From Celoporthe dispersa (Eukaryota; Ascomycota; Sordariomycetes; Diaporthales; Cryphonectriaceae), in contig WAID01000003.1 of NCBI GenBank assembly GCA_016584495.1, positions 3,906,001 to 3,970,000 of the forward strand: a stretch of DNA of 64,000 nucleotides, read 5' to 3'. Of this stretch, positions 23,558 to 36,133 are shown one piece after another. Both the position numbers and the translations under genes were made by a program. The notes beneath the pieces are model-generated. The model made no database searches, was not told where the DNA came from, and was given only the letters and a program-made list of their open reading frames with translations. Every line of letters begins with the position of its first letter. Position 1 is the stretch's first letter.

Positions 23558-26500
23558 GGCTGCTTCTGCCCACCGCTGCTCCCGACACGGCGTCTTGCAG
23601 CGTGAAATAGTCGAGGTTGGTCCGGGGTCTCACACCAATGACCCCATACCAGGGTGAGCAGCACTCACAGCCGGATGAGAATCGGATGATGGCGGCTGCT
23701 CAATTTAATGATGCCAACCGGGCTCAACACAGCCTGGTGGGGTCGACGTCAGGCTGGGGTTCCACAAGAATCGCCAGCTGATCCGAGTGTCTGGATCGAC
23801 AGATACACGCGGCATATGAGCCCCGCGGCAGACGAGTTGTGACGGAAAAGGCCGCAGCGTGCTCGGATACCCGGGATGCCAAGGCCGCAGCGTATAACGG
23901 CGCGGTGCAGGCAGGGAGGAATTGAGGAGGCTGGTGAGAGGGTCGCGGCCCGGATGCAAACCCTCAGGAATGTTGTCTCTGCAGTGGCTGGCAACCGGAT
24001 GCAGAGCCCAAAAAAAATGGAGACCTCTTCAGATTGAGGAGTCCCCGCCTCACGGGTTGGGAAAAGTGAGGAGCAGTGCCGTGTTGCCGGATATGACAGA
24101 ATTCGGTTGAGGCGGGTCACCCTGCATGGACGTTTGCTGAGAGAGGAGCCGCAAGGGAATAATCAGGTGAGGTTGACGATGCCTGCGGAGAATCTGACTG
24201 CTCCTCCTATCAGGGTGGTAAAAGGGCCCGTCCAGAGCGAGGTTCGTCAATCTCGTCGACGCGACCACAAAGTCGGCTCTGAAGCAGTATATCACTGCCC
24301 TGCCCTGCCCGCCGAGCCCAGCCAAGCCTCATGGGCCGCCGAAGTTAGTAGCGAGGTGATCTGGCCATGCGAGCAGCTGCGGAGCCGTGAAGGATGTGGC
24401 GATAGCTCCTCCGAGGATCCAGCAGTACAGCGGGCGCCTTGCTGGAAAAGACCCGAGCCCTACTGAGACAGACAGGAAGGACTAGCTGCAAGGCTGGAGA
24501 TGTTGCAGCAGGTGGAATGAGCGCCTTGTCGACTAGTCAGTCTAACAAGAGCCAGACTGGACCGATCATAAAGACGGTGTGAAGAATTGAGCAATCAGAT
24601 TTTCGCTGACGACGATCTCGTGGTGGGAGCGAGGATGAGTCGCAAGTCTATATCTGGAGATACGACGGATCGATCCTACGGCTCCAGGGGCTGCGAGAGT
24701 CGCCTTGAGAAGACAAAATGTAACGAGGCGCAAGCGGATGACAGTCAGCGACAGCAGGACCAAACGAAGCGGCAGTCGAAACGGCAGTCGTAACGTTGAG
24801 AGGAGACAAAGAGAAGGTGATGCGAAAATGCTGTAGCTATTACGCAAGGGGCAGATTCCACCTCAGCAGTGGAGAGATATCATAGCGTCGTGAAGCTGAC
24901 GTATCTGCGCAAAAAGTACGGCTGGTCTGTGGCGCTCTTTTTTTTCTCTCTCTTTTTTTTCTTTCGTTTTTCTTCCTTTATGTAACTTGGTGTCGTAGTT
25001 TGGTCAGTAATAGTACTGCTGCTCCCTCCGCCGGGTGGAGCACGCGAGCCTGCAATAGAGCATGCGAGACTGCGTTTTCCCGGTATCTTTTACCATCGAG
25101 AAAGCGGCATTGCCATGCCGTTTCTCCCATCGTTGCTGCGCCAGGGATCGATCGGTGCTGCATGTGGAGAAAAACTTGGCTGGGGGAGAACCCGGCTATG
25201 ATGCCATCTTCCAGAGCTCTTATCCTGTTTGTGGTTGGTGGCCACGGCTCATTGGTCAATGGCATGCGGGTTGGGTGCTATCTCCTGCAGCTCGTGTGCG
25301 GCCGTCCAAGGCACAAGGCTCAAGGGGCCCAATAAGAGGGCCTCGCAGCGCGGATCTGGAGATGCTTTCGGAGAGGATCAGAGGGGGTTGACACCTCTTC
25401 CACCTTTGATTACATTGCAGGCCTCCCCTCTGTAGGCTCACGCCGTACGACCAACGACGCAGGGCTCTTCCCGTGCTGTCAATTCGCCCCACGAGAGACC
25501 GTCAAGCAAGGGCCAAGAAGGAACTCGGGTAGGTGAAGGTCCGGTGAGGAGGTGGGAGGGACCTCGGTCAACGTCATGCCAATTTCCATCATCTTGGTTG
25601 ATCACATAGTGCTCAAAGGCTAGTCCCTGCGGACTCTTGTGCCGGTGCCACGTCTGGCAACGCCGAGAGATGCGCCGACCGCAGAGCTGTCTCGAGATCG
25701 TCGCTATACACCCGGGTGCTTCCCAGCTCCAGTTGTACTCGCTCGCATGTACGTTCTTGCTCGTGGCTCTCGTTCCGCCTGGCGCCGTCGAGTGACCCTT
25801 TGTTGCTCGAGAGGTATGTGAGGTTTGCGAGTGGTACTGCATTTCACATGAGCTGCGGCGATAAGGCTGGTCGTGCGTTGCCACTCTTTGTTGTTGTGCC
25901 CATGGCTTGAGACGTCTTGCGTCAACGCCACCGGCTGTCCTGTCGCCCTTGCCGGGTCATAGATGACGGAGCATCCTCAGCGGCGGGAGCTCAATTGACG
26001 CCATATCCGGATAAAGTGCGAAGGGAAGGTGTGGGTAGGATTGTGGCGGGTGTAGGAGGAAGGCACGGGTCGATGTGGCGGTGGTGTGGCTGTTGCCCCA
26101 CTTTCACTGCTGGGCTGCCTCTCCCGGATTGGTAAGACAACTCGCTCACTGCTCACGCAGCGATGGCACTCTCGTATCGTGAACTGCGAGGTCTACGTAT
26201 AGTTTCTGGGCCGGTTCTTCCAAGCACGACGGCAGCATTATCCCAGGAGCGGATCCCACAATGGGGCAACCCCGTATGGCCTTTTACTACTATGGTATAT
26301 GTATGTCGTGCGCATGTTGCACTACATCGGTAAGTTCTACATGCTTGGAAAACACACAGAGGAACATACCTAGATTCTGCTGGGCGGGGCGGGCTGGGCC
26401 AGCTGGCTCCTGATCCTAGAGCTTACAACGAACCTCATCAAGCATGAGCCTGTCGCTCGCACTTCCTGGTAGCCCCAAGAGGAAAGTGGAAGTCTAAGTG

Positions 26501-29500
26501 CCACACGTACATAGTGGCATCGTTCAAAGGTGAGGTGAGCGGGTTGCTAGTATTACTATTGCAATAGATCTTGTTACATTAATGATATTATAGTAGTTGT
26601 CGTAATAGTACTGCGAAGAAGACGCGACAGGGACCCGAGGTGCTGGGAAGGAGGCAGTCGATGTGGAGTCGGGGATACTGCTCCCTTTGCTACTGCTAAC
26701 ATCATGAGTATGTACCGCTACTTTAGTGCACACTACGTAGCGTGACAACGACAGGTACACTATACAACCACCACCTACGCACGTACTGTAGTCATTGCTA
26801 TGATATGAAAATCGGCCGGACCACTCCGGAGACGCATCCCTGCCGGAGAGGCGACAAACTCACCTGGCGCCCACTCCTCTTGTTTCATGTTTTATCACCG
26901 GCGCCGATTCGTGAAACTTCTTTACCGGAATAGCATCACTTCCACAAACCTTAATTCTTTGAGAGGATTTGGGCTTGAGCGGTTCGATCCTCCCGCAAGA
27001 AATGTTGATCACGTCCTCCTCCTCTTCCATTTTCACACATCGGTCCTTTTGCTTCCTCGGAAAGGCTCGAGTCGAGGAGGCTCGGTGGCCTGGAGTATGA
27101 GGCCGTTTGCCCAGTATCAACGCTGACGAGAGCTTCAGCTTGTGGCCATGCGCCGCTCGGCTCTCCTTGTCTTTGTGTCGTCGGGTTGCCACTGGCATGC
27201 CTCCATCACCCGCGAACCCACTTAGTTCTCGATCGGCGTACATGGAAAACCACTCTTGTGGTGTGGAGATTTTCCTTCTCGGCTGACGACGACCTGCTGC
27301 GCGAGCACAGACGATCGCGAGGCTGTGGACACGTTACTGATCACCAGGCTGCTTACGATGAATCCTCGGAGCGATGCCGAGCACCACGCTCCGACTGTGT
27401 GTTGTAGTACGACTATGGTCATATATAGGAATCGATCGCGACAACAGCCCCAGGTCCATTCTATGATCTACACTGGGGCGATATCACCAACAACTGCAAG
27501 TCATCATCTATTACCCTCCTCCTCCCCCCCTCCCCCCAGCTGGTGGATCAGAGATCATCTGTACGTGCTATGGTAGTACATGAGAAGTCATGAACAGCGG
27601 GCCACAGACGGACCAGTAATCTAGATACTACAGTAGTATTTGTTGTTGGTCCCGTCAAAAGAACCCCTCGCGCTTATGACTTCAGGTGCCGATCATCATC
27701 CTCATTTCCGTCGGTCTTATGCAGGCAGCCCCTCCAGAGATAGGCAGGCTGCAGAACAGCCCCGTTCTGGCTTGGTAATGGTCCTAGGTTGCTGCTGGTA
27801 TCGCCTCTCGCGCCGACACGTGTCCGCACTAGCAGAGTCTACACTTTTCTCTCTGTTTCTTCTTGTTCTGTGCCGTCCGCCACTTTGTTGATCACCTTGA
27901 CGATCCTCAAGTTTCAGATGAGCAGGAGGAGTAGGGGTCGCAGCAGTGACGACCACAAGCTAATCCTCCTCCTCTCTTCCCGCCCGTGATGTCGCCCTCT
28001 AACCACCCCCCGTCAGCCGAGGGGAGTTAGTTGTCATAGTGAGACCTGCTATCGCTCGTGACCTTCAATGCCTCATTTCCCGAGTGACCGGTCTGTCATG
28101 CTGAGTGTTGAAGTTGTGGGTCGTAGCCTCGGACGGGGTGAGGTACCATAGTCCTCTTTCCATCTATCTACTACAAGTTTGTTCCGTGGGCCAGGGGGTG
28201 TGTGTGGGGAGGAGGAAAGGCTTCGCGTCCGATAGTGGCAGGTCTCTCGCTTCGTGTCGAGCGTACTATGGTAGAATAAGATTTCAGATATGAGATAACC
28301 TCTCACCATGAACCAAAACACGATGTCGTCCAGAGGGCCCTTGTCACGTTGACGAGACCTGTGCCGACGCCATGACCTCGCCAGAGAACCAGAAGATGGG
28401 GGAGGTGAGAAGAAAAAAAAATTCAATCGCCGCTGATGCTGGTTCACCCCGCCTCTGTGCGTCCCGCTGATGGTTTCGTGTTCTGGGACACGACCAAAGC
28501 CTGTAGATGTTCAAGAATGGTGAGTGGATGATGTGTGCAGGGCTCCGTGCGCAGGCGCCCCCCTTTTTTTTTTGTCTTCTTCTCCCTCTCGCAGACTGTT
28601 TCAACTAGCGGCGACGGGCTGCTAGTGCGTGGTGGGTTCCAAGCCTGATCAGGCAGGCTGACCGGGGGGTTAGTTGCTCTCCATAGACCTCCTAGGCTTG
28701 GGTGTCCCCGCGCTGCGGCCCCCCCTGAAAATGTACCCAGGCTGCCCTATCTTAGGGCGCCTGAACCAATCGCAGCGGGGCCCGCAGGCTGTCCTGCAGC
28801 TCTGCAACCCGCCAGGTCATCGCACGCACTTGCTTGGCAGCCAGCGATTTGGCGTCGGTGACTCCCTCGACCCTGGGAGCTGCAGCTGCAGAATGCATGC
28901 TGCACACTGATTCTCTGGCCCCCAAGCCCATGTCCTGCCACACCCTGAGGCAGAGGGAAACCCACCCCTCCACAGCAAGACAGTGACAGCAGTTGGGTGG
29001 TTCACGTACCACTACTGCTACCACCACTACCACCCGCTAACCACCCGCTACCGCCACCCACCGCATCATACTACCACCACCACATGCTGTGTGCTTACTC
29101 GTCCCATCCTAAAACAGATCCCCTCCAGATTATTTTGTTTGCCCCCTCCCCTTCACCTCCACCGCCATCCCTCGCGCCTATTCTCAAACGACAAGTTATC
29201 CCGCCTGATCCTTTCCATTCTACAATCCCCGCCGGTCTCGCCAGGTTTCTGTCCAGAACAGTATCCCCCACAGCCTGACCACTTCCACATCGAGCCAGCC
29301 TTTTAATTAATCCCAGCCTCTAGGAGGACTGACAGGTCAGAGTTGACACGGGATACGCCTCGGATAGATCGAGCCCTCCTCCCACCCTGACACTTGACAC
29401 CTCCCCTCCCGGACTATCTGCGCTGAGGGTGGACCATCCACGGGGAATCGTCGAACGAAAATCATCTTTCATTTATCCCACCTTGTGACCTCGCCGAGCT

Positions 29501-30162
29501 GTGCCTGGTGAGACTGCTTACGACACCCCGAATCTGACCTGCCGACCAGTTCGATGGACCGCCTTTGGTGAAATCAAGGAACGTCTTTCCCAACCGGCCA
29601 ACACTTTTCGGCGCGGGACTTCCCTCCACCCGAGACACACACGCCCTGCGTGCCTCATAAGCATCTGATACGAAGGTTGAGGCCCAGGCCGCGGCCCAGC
29701 TCCTCCTCCTCAGCCATCAGGGGGAGCGCCCACGAGCTCGAGATAACTCATTTCCCTCACCTTCTTGCCAAGGCCCAAGCCTCCCAGAGAGGTTTCTTTG
29801 TTTTTCACCAGCGCCATCATTAAAAAGGAACGACCACAAGCCTGTGCCGCGCCCGCCCGCCCTCCTTGACCGACGCGTTGGATCCCGCACTCCGACACAC
29901 GAAACGACCTCCACTGTGGGTATCCACCTCTTGTCCCGGCGCGTACATAAGTACAATACCTACTTGAACCCTGGAGAGCCCCCCTCCCAGAACTACCGAC
30001 TGGCGAGACCACCCTGACAGGCTTCGAGGCCAACTTCGCTCACCGACTCGGTCAGGCCCACGCCACACCTCGACACTACAGCCTCGCACCACACACATCA
30101 ATAATCACCAACACAACCACAACCACCACTACCACCACCACCACCACACACAACATCGGGTC
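23558..30162. other. 6.6-kb divergent intergenic region between the LRR gene and STE11
   Basis: Both flanking genes read outwards, so this gap must carry both promoters and leaders. Bases 29000-30160 are rich in CCACC/ACCACC and C-rich tracts leading into the STE11 start. T-rich stretches occur at 24938-24976 and 28563-28580. Frames of 75-148 codons occur but none shows a domain, a sensible start plus splice structure, or conserved-looking sequence. No RNA gene is recognised. Confidence 0.5.
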
Positions 30163-32978
30163 ATGGCCATGCTGGCCTCGAAGACGCCGTACCAGGCGGG
30201 CCTCTCCTCCAACCAGTCCACACTGGTGCCCTCGAGTTCAACACAGTCCTCCTATGCGCCACCGAGGAGGGCTCCAACATTCTCCGACACAGAGTCAGTC
30301 CTTTGCGAGCCCTACCGAGTCAGAGTTCTCCGAGGGTGATGGGCCAGACTCGGTCAAGTACTGGGACGAGGACAGGGTGTGCGAGTACCTCCGGAGCGTA
30401 AAATGCGGCGACTACGAGAAGCTGTTCAGGAAGAACCATATCAATGGCGAGAACCTGCTCGAGATGGACAAGGAGGTCCTGAAGGAGATGGGCATTGATA
30501 AGGTCGGCGACCGCGTGCGTCTGTTCCTGGGCATCAAAAAGCTGAGGACACAGGCATATGCCAACCAGAAGAAGCGGAATAGGGTGAGTCGCCCGCTGCC
30601 CCCATGCGTGGGCTGCTTGGACGTGCGACTGATGTAGATCCTGTAGGACTCCTTTGGTGGCCTGATGGACCTCCCGCAGTACACACCATCATCAGCAAGC
30701 TCCCCCCGCCCGCCGAATTCTGCCGCCCGGTCGCTGCCCACACCCTCCGCCAACAAGCGGTACTCGAGACAGTACGACACATCCATCATGCTCGACGCAC
30801 AGCAGAAGTCGACGTCGAGGCCCACCTCCCCCCTGCCAAATACCGACTACAAGTCTGGCACCCAGAGATACGCACAGCGCAATGTCGGCCACGGCCTCCC
30901 TACCGGGCCACGGATGCCCACCTCGCCGCCGCAGACCCGTACCGCCCAGCTGTCTGCCCACAACAGGAACAACTCCAGCGCGGATGGATCTCTGATGGCA
31001 GCGCTGCCTCAGAACCAGGATGTGATCCGCGTGATCTCCAGCGGTGGGGTCACCAAGGTGGTTAAGATCGCCGAGTGCAAAAACTGCGAGGAGGTGATGC
31101 GGGTCACACTGCGCAAGTTCTCGCTGCGGGAAGACTACGAGAGGAATTACTGCTTCTGGGTCCTGGTCGGGCTCGAGCCTGACCCGACAATGTGCCGTCG
31201 CCTGGGCGACACGGAGCTCTGGAAGATCATCAAGGACGAAAAGAGGCCTGAGAGGAACAGGCTCATCCTCAGGAGGGTGCCCGCCGGCGAGCCAGGCCAC
31301 AGCGAGCTGGAAAGGGCTGCAGCCATCGCGATGGAGGAGAGCCAGCAGAACTACCGGACCGTCGAACCCTTTGGCAACAGGAGCCAGATGAAAGTACAGA
31401 AACTACTGGGGGAGAGCTGGGACGCCATACAGCCTCCGCTGTCACCCGTATCATACCAGGACCGGGAGAGGAACGTGAAGAACACCGCCCGCGAGCTGGA
31501 ACGACCTGCACCAAAGGATGCCGCCAGCCCTCCCCCTGCCGAGAGCTCGCAAGGGGCTCCTGAGGCAGTTTGGTGGACTCCGGCCTCCCAGCGAGCTCAT
31601 CGCTTCCGACCTTACATCGTACTTCCCGGACCACCCGAGAGAGGATATTGACCGCACTGCCCGGTTGTCTATGCGGAGATCTGCACGCCTTAGCAAGGTC
31701 AACAGCCGCCTCAGCGTCGCGAGCAACCTGAGTTTCGCGTCAAGCATCCAGGACGCGCCTCCAATCCCAACGATCGCCGACAGCTGGCTGAACGCCACGA
31801 GCCAGATTGCCAAGGTTCGTCCAAATGTCCACGGACGCATGACGCCCATGTTCCGCGACTCTGTTGCCTCGTCGGTGCTGGACACGCTCCAGGAGGAATC
31901 CAGCCCCATCGAGCCGAATCGCAAGTCGTATGTTTCTTTTGCCGACAGCGGGTCAGACTCGGCTGCCGTCAGCGTCACTGACCCCGAGGGTAATGTCGTC
32001 AGACACAGCTACTTCGACGGGGAGAGCAGCACTGGCGGGTCTGGCTCGAGCTCGCTCCGGGACGTCAACCAGGCGCTCAACGAGGACGGCGAGGATGCCG
32101 ACGAGGAGCTGCAGAGCTTCCTCGCCGGCGAGTCCTGGGACGACAACAAGTGGATGAAGGGTGCCATGATCGGCCAAGGTTCCTTCGGCTGCGTCTATCT
32201 TGCCCTGCACGCCGTGACCGGCGAGCTGCTGGCAGTGAAGCAGGTCGAGACCCCCTCGCCAGGCGCAAACTCCCAGAACGACCACAGGAAGAAGAGCATG
32301 ATCGAGGCCCTCAAGCGCGAGATCAGTCTGCTCCGAGACCTCCGCCACCCCAACATCGTGCAGTATCTCGGCTGCAGCTCCTCTCCCGAGTACCTCAACA
32401 TTTTCCTCGAGTACGTCCCTGGTGGCTCTGTCCAGACGATGCTCAACTCGTACGGCGCGCTCCCCGAGCCTCCCGTTCGCAGCTTTACCCGGCAGATCTT
32501 GACGGGCCTGTCGTACCTGCACGGCAAGGAGATCATCCACCGGGACATCAAGGGTGCCAACATCCTCGTCGACAACAAGGGCACCATCAAGATCTCCGAT
32601 TTTGGCATCTCCAAGAAGCTCGAGGCGACCAACATCCTCAACGGCGCCAACAACAACAAGCACCGCCCTTCGCTGCAGGGCTCGGTGTACTGGATGGCGC
32701 CCGAGGTCGTCAAGCAGACGAGCTACACGCGCAAGGCCGACATCTGGTCGCTCGGGTGCCTGGTCATCGAGATGATGACGGGCACGCACCCCTTCCCAGA
32801 CTGCTCGCAGCTGCAGGCCATCTTCAAGATCGGCGGTGCCAAGGCCGCGCCCACCATCCCCGACCACGCCAGCGAGGAGGCCCAGAACTTCCTCAGCCAG
32901 ACTTTCGAGCTTGACCATACCAAGAGGCCCAGCGCGGACGAGCTGATGCTTCACCCGTTCCTGACGCCCATCACCTAA
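30163..32978 (+). CDS. ste11: MAP kinase kinase kinase STE11 (NRC-1/MST11 type), two apparent frame breaks
   Basis: STE11 activates the MAPKK of the pheromone/invasive-growth cascade in the cytoplasm. The start is the ATG at 30163 (MAMLASKTPYQ). A 63-bp intron at 30584-30646 has a GTGAGT donor and joins KKRNR to DSFGG. Domains are: SAM at about residues 66-132 (VCEYLRSVKCGDYEKLF, LLEMDKEVLKEMGI), a Byr2/Ste11-type Ras-association domain at about 264-353, a basic linker, and a kinase from about 647 to the end (GQGSFGCVYLA, HRDIKGANIL, DFGISKK, APEVV). Two +1 shifts interrupt the frame. One lies between 30225 and 30300 (the GGG at 30269-30271 is a candidate). The other lies between 31530 and 31557 (C5 at 31532-31536 or G4 at 31553-31556). 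Removing one base at each gives 2751 nt, or 916 codons plus stop. For the first site, a 67-bp intron (30226-30292, donor GTGCCC) would also restore frame but has a poor donor. Sequence on both sides of each break is plainly coding, so assembly error is likelier than a dead gene. Confidence 0.9.
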
Positions 32979-33820
32979 TTCATCCAACCCTAGGCTCTGG
33001 CCATCAACCACTTCTTGTAATGGGCAAGAGTACAATTTTTTTTCTCTCCTGGTTCTTTCCATTATTATTTCTTCCCCTTTCTTCTCTTCTGATTCATGTG
33101 TACATAAGAAGACAAAAGATTTACGTGTTCCGGTATCACGAGATGTATGATTTGGACAAGATATTTTGTTTGTTGGCTTGACAAAGAGGCGAGCGATCTG
33201 TATCACATATGCATGGACATCATGGCGGAGGCGCAATCTCTACTTGCTATATCGGACCTGGCTGGATCTCGTCTACCTGGATATCATAATGTGGCAATGC
33301 GCCACCTTGCTCGGCCTCGTTGCTGTGTATTAGAATAAGGATAAATTTTATGTATCACCACATACACTCTGCCTTTCCTATCTGCTGTGAGAGCCTGGAC
33401 TGCTAGAGATGTTGACACAACTGTCTGCGCATAGTGACAACCTAAGGAGAATTTGCATTGACAATCTCGACACATTCATGTTGTAATTATTATTACTGTC
33501 TAGAGCTGCTCCACAACTGTCAATCGGTGCCCTTGAAGGGATAGCCCGGCTGTATGCATATCATATATAATATCATACCTAATTATAGTTTATATCTATA
33601 ATCATTTAAAACATTCGATGCCATGGTAAAGTGTCAAGAGATACTTCCGTCTAGTTTGTTGCTCAGTGTCTTGTGTGTAACTCAGCTGGGGTCATATTCC
33701 CAGGAATTGTCATGCTTACCATACCCAGCAAGACAATTTGTGTTTTCCTTCCGGACCTCCACCTCTCAAGAAAAGCCAGAAAGAATTCTCCTCAAAAATC
33801 CCTTCTCGCCCCTACCCTAC
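32979..33820. other. Intergenic region and STE11 3' end
   Basis: T-rich bases follow the STE11 stop (33030-33090), with AT-rich DNA around 33480-33620. There is no gene. Confidence 0.5.
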
Positions 33821-34800
33821 TCATCCCTCTCTCAACAGCTTCCGCACCCAACCCCGACTGTTAAGCAGCACCCAGGCCAAGAAAACCAGCAGCGTCGCAG
33901 GCAGCGTAAAAGCCCAGTAGACCCAGAACCTGGGCTGGATCACCGGCCCCGCAGGCTCATCCCACTGCAGCGACGGCACCGAGAACAAAGCGGCGAAAAA
34001 GGTCGCAAGGAGGAAAGCCATGGTCATGACGGCGATGGTCTTCATGGACGACCCGTCGCGCTTGGCGGCGTCGGCCAGCTCGATGGCTGCGCGGGCGTCT
34101 TCGTGGGTGAGCAGTGTGGTGAGCTGTGAGGGAGAGAAGGGAGAAGGGAAACAAGGACCAAAAGAGAGTAAGCAGTGCATCAGTCAAGTCTCGGAGTTAT
34201 AGCATCATTGTCTGTCCTGGCCGGTCTCTTTTCATTGTACGTGTGTGTTCTTACCGTGTTCTTTTGGCCTCCGAGCCTCTCGTGTAGGTATCGGATGTTC
34301 ACTCTGCAGGCGTCGAGCTGCCTCCTCACCACCTTGGCTGCGGCAGCGAGATTCCCTCCTGCTGCGTTTCCCACAGCTAACCTCTTCGACGTCATCTCCT
34401 CCTCTTCCAGGAAAGCGAGCAGCGCCTCGGCGGCCTCGGCGTGTCTGGCGTAGTTGGCACATTGCACCCAGGGCCGCGACTATCTGTTTCGTTCGACCAG
34501 CTCGCAAGATCATCGATGCTGGGCGGCCTCTTGCTGACATTGTGAAACGAGCCTCCAGCCCCAATAACAGACTCCATAGACCGCACATCCTCGAGAGCGC
34601 CGAGCAGGTTATCGTCCAGCTACCGCATGACATGCAGCGCCGTCACAAAGGCCATGAGGCCTGAGCTCCCCAGGTAGGACGGCGCACAGCCGCGCAGCAT
34701 GGTGGATAGCTCGTCGTAGATGACCTCTGGGCGCTTGGACTCGTTCTTGTGGCGGAGTGCGAATCTTTCTGTGCTGGTTTTTGCTTACCACAGCGAGCAG
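33821..34800 (-). pseudogene. 5'-truncated relic of a fungal CorA-like membrane protein
   Basis: On the minus strand a coherent protein reads from about 34790 to a stop at 33821: ERFALRHKNESKRPEVIYDE, later GALEDVRSMESVIGAGGSFH, IRYLHERLGGQKNT, then a splice (GTAAGA donor at about 34255, acceptor at about 34125) into LTTLLTHEDARAAIEL. It ends with two membrane spans (TIAVMTMAFLLATFFAALF and FWVYWAFTLPATLLVFLAW). The layout of helical region, then a GSSMKTIAVMTM-type entry, then two C-terminal spans is that of fungal CorA-like Mg2+ transporter relatives. The frame contains a TAG stop at 34620-34622 (between VMR and LDDN, where CAG would be expected), a one-base loss near 34467-34473, and no N-terminal part: coding sequence stops abruptly before the AT-rich tract at 34.85 kb. 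A CAG-to-TAG change is what repeat-induced point mutation would produce, but one site proves nothing. Confidence 0.7.
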
Positions 34801-36133
34801 GTCCGGCCACGAGCATGCAGTGCCGTGCTGCCTACGAACACCTTTCAAATCTGTTAAGAATGAAAAAGAATCCACTTACTTACAAGCACAAAGCTAACCA
34901 GAAATCTTTTTCTTTAAGATGTATTTTCTTTGTTCTATAAGTCGGGATAAATGCTGATGCACAAGATGTTGTATTTGCCTACCTTTATTCTTGTTGCTAT
35001 ATAGATTTGCAAAGTACGGCTTTATTTGCCTTTGGGCACCCAAGTTCAGCATATGTGGCTCAGCAAACTAAACCACTGCACTAAGGATCTTTTTATTATC
35101 TGCCGAAGCTTCGAGTTCAAATCCCTTTTGCACAATCTTCCCTTCTTCTTTTCTTTACCTTTAGATCAATGAATACAATGCTTATTAAAACTACTTGAAT
35201 TCAATACTCCTCTATTTTTACTTTTCGATTATTTCCTCCCCATCTTCAGATAGTTGATCTCTTTTCGTACTACATTTTCTCAAGCCTCTATACTGCAGTA
35301 CAACGTGCAGGGCAGGAATAAATCCAGGCTGCACACAAATATCTGGAACCTCAGCGAGCTTCAAAACTCGTCCCCACGAAGGGCAGACCTCATGAAGAAG
35401 ATCCGGCATGGTAGTACACTGCAGATTTCTATGGACGGCGGTGATTCTCGTGGATAGAGAGCCGAAGTCATATTTGTACGACTAAGAATATACGGAACGG
35501 AGCTGAGAATCGGCTTGTGATAATCGTCGTTCTCATTTCTGTTTTCCTTCTTCTTTTTGTCTCTTCTGATTGAATCGTAAACGCTGCTCTTCGTTATTGA
35601 AGCCCTGCCACCTTTCGCACTCATATGGATGAGACGGGTCTGTTCTATGCATGACTATAGCAGCACCAGACATGCGAAATGTTGTTTAGCACTTTTGCCT
35701 ATGAGGGAATTTACCTACTTCTAGGGAAAAAGGGGGTTTTATAATAAAATAAAATGAAAAAAGGGAGAAAGGAGGAGAAGGGGAGACAGAAGCAAGACTA
35801 ATTACCTCTGCCGAAGTAAGACTTTTTCCTCTCTTCCCCCCGCCCCCCTTTCAATACTAATGGAAGTATGCTAGCAGAATGATTGTTCTCAGGCCTGAAT
35901 TCGGTGCAAAAGTCATCAGCTGAGGGCGGGCAAAGATGCTTACATGGCAGTACTCGAGCTAAGTACTTACCAAGTACTTAAGTAAGCAAACAGGTATTGC
36001 CACCAGAGAGGGAGGGGTTCGAGGACTTGTTCGCTTATAATTACTCAAGGACTGGGCAACATTCTCCATCCCTCATCTCATATTGCGCTCTAGATCAGCT
36101 CTCGCGCAGATTGTCACTCGGGTTGCTAATACA
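34801..36133. other. AT-rich insertion-like tract
   Basis: AT content is clearly higher than in the flanks from about 34.84 to 35.99 kb, and frames are short. It abuts the broken end of the CorA-like relic and precedes the HET gene, suggesting a degraded insertion. It contains the tRNA-like stretch listed separately. Bases 35740-35790 are A/G-rich. Confidence 0.55.
35052..35145 (+). repeat. tRNA-Leu-like sequence, possible SINE head
   Basis: Two internal pol III promoter-like boxes occur in the right order: TGGCTCAGCAAAC (A box, from about 35056) and GAGTTCAAATCC (B box, from about 35110). Between them CTAAGGA could be an anticodon loop (AAG, Leu), followed by a long variable-arm-like stretch, as in class II tRNAs. 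The anticodon stem does not pair well, so this is not a working tRNA. It fits a decayed tRNA gene or the head of a tRNA-derived SINE inside AT-rich DNA. I see no second copy in the window. Confidence 0.4.

Noticed and set aside
26976..26996. GGTTCGATCC-like B box
   Set aside because: No A box or tRNA fold upstream. A chance match.
31953..33236. 427-codon minus-strand frame opposite the STE11 kinase domain
   Set aside because: Antisense shadow of a kinase-coding exon with strong third-position GC.
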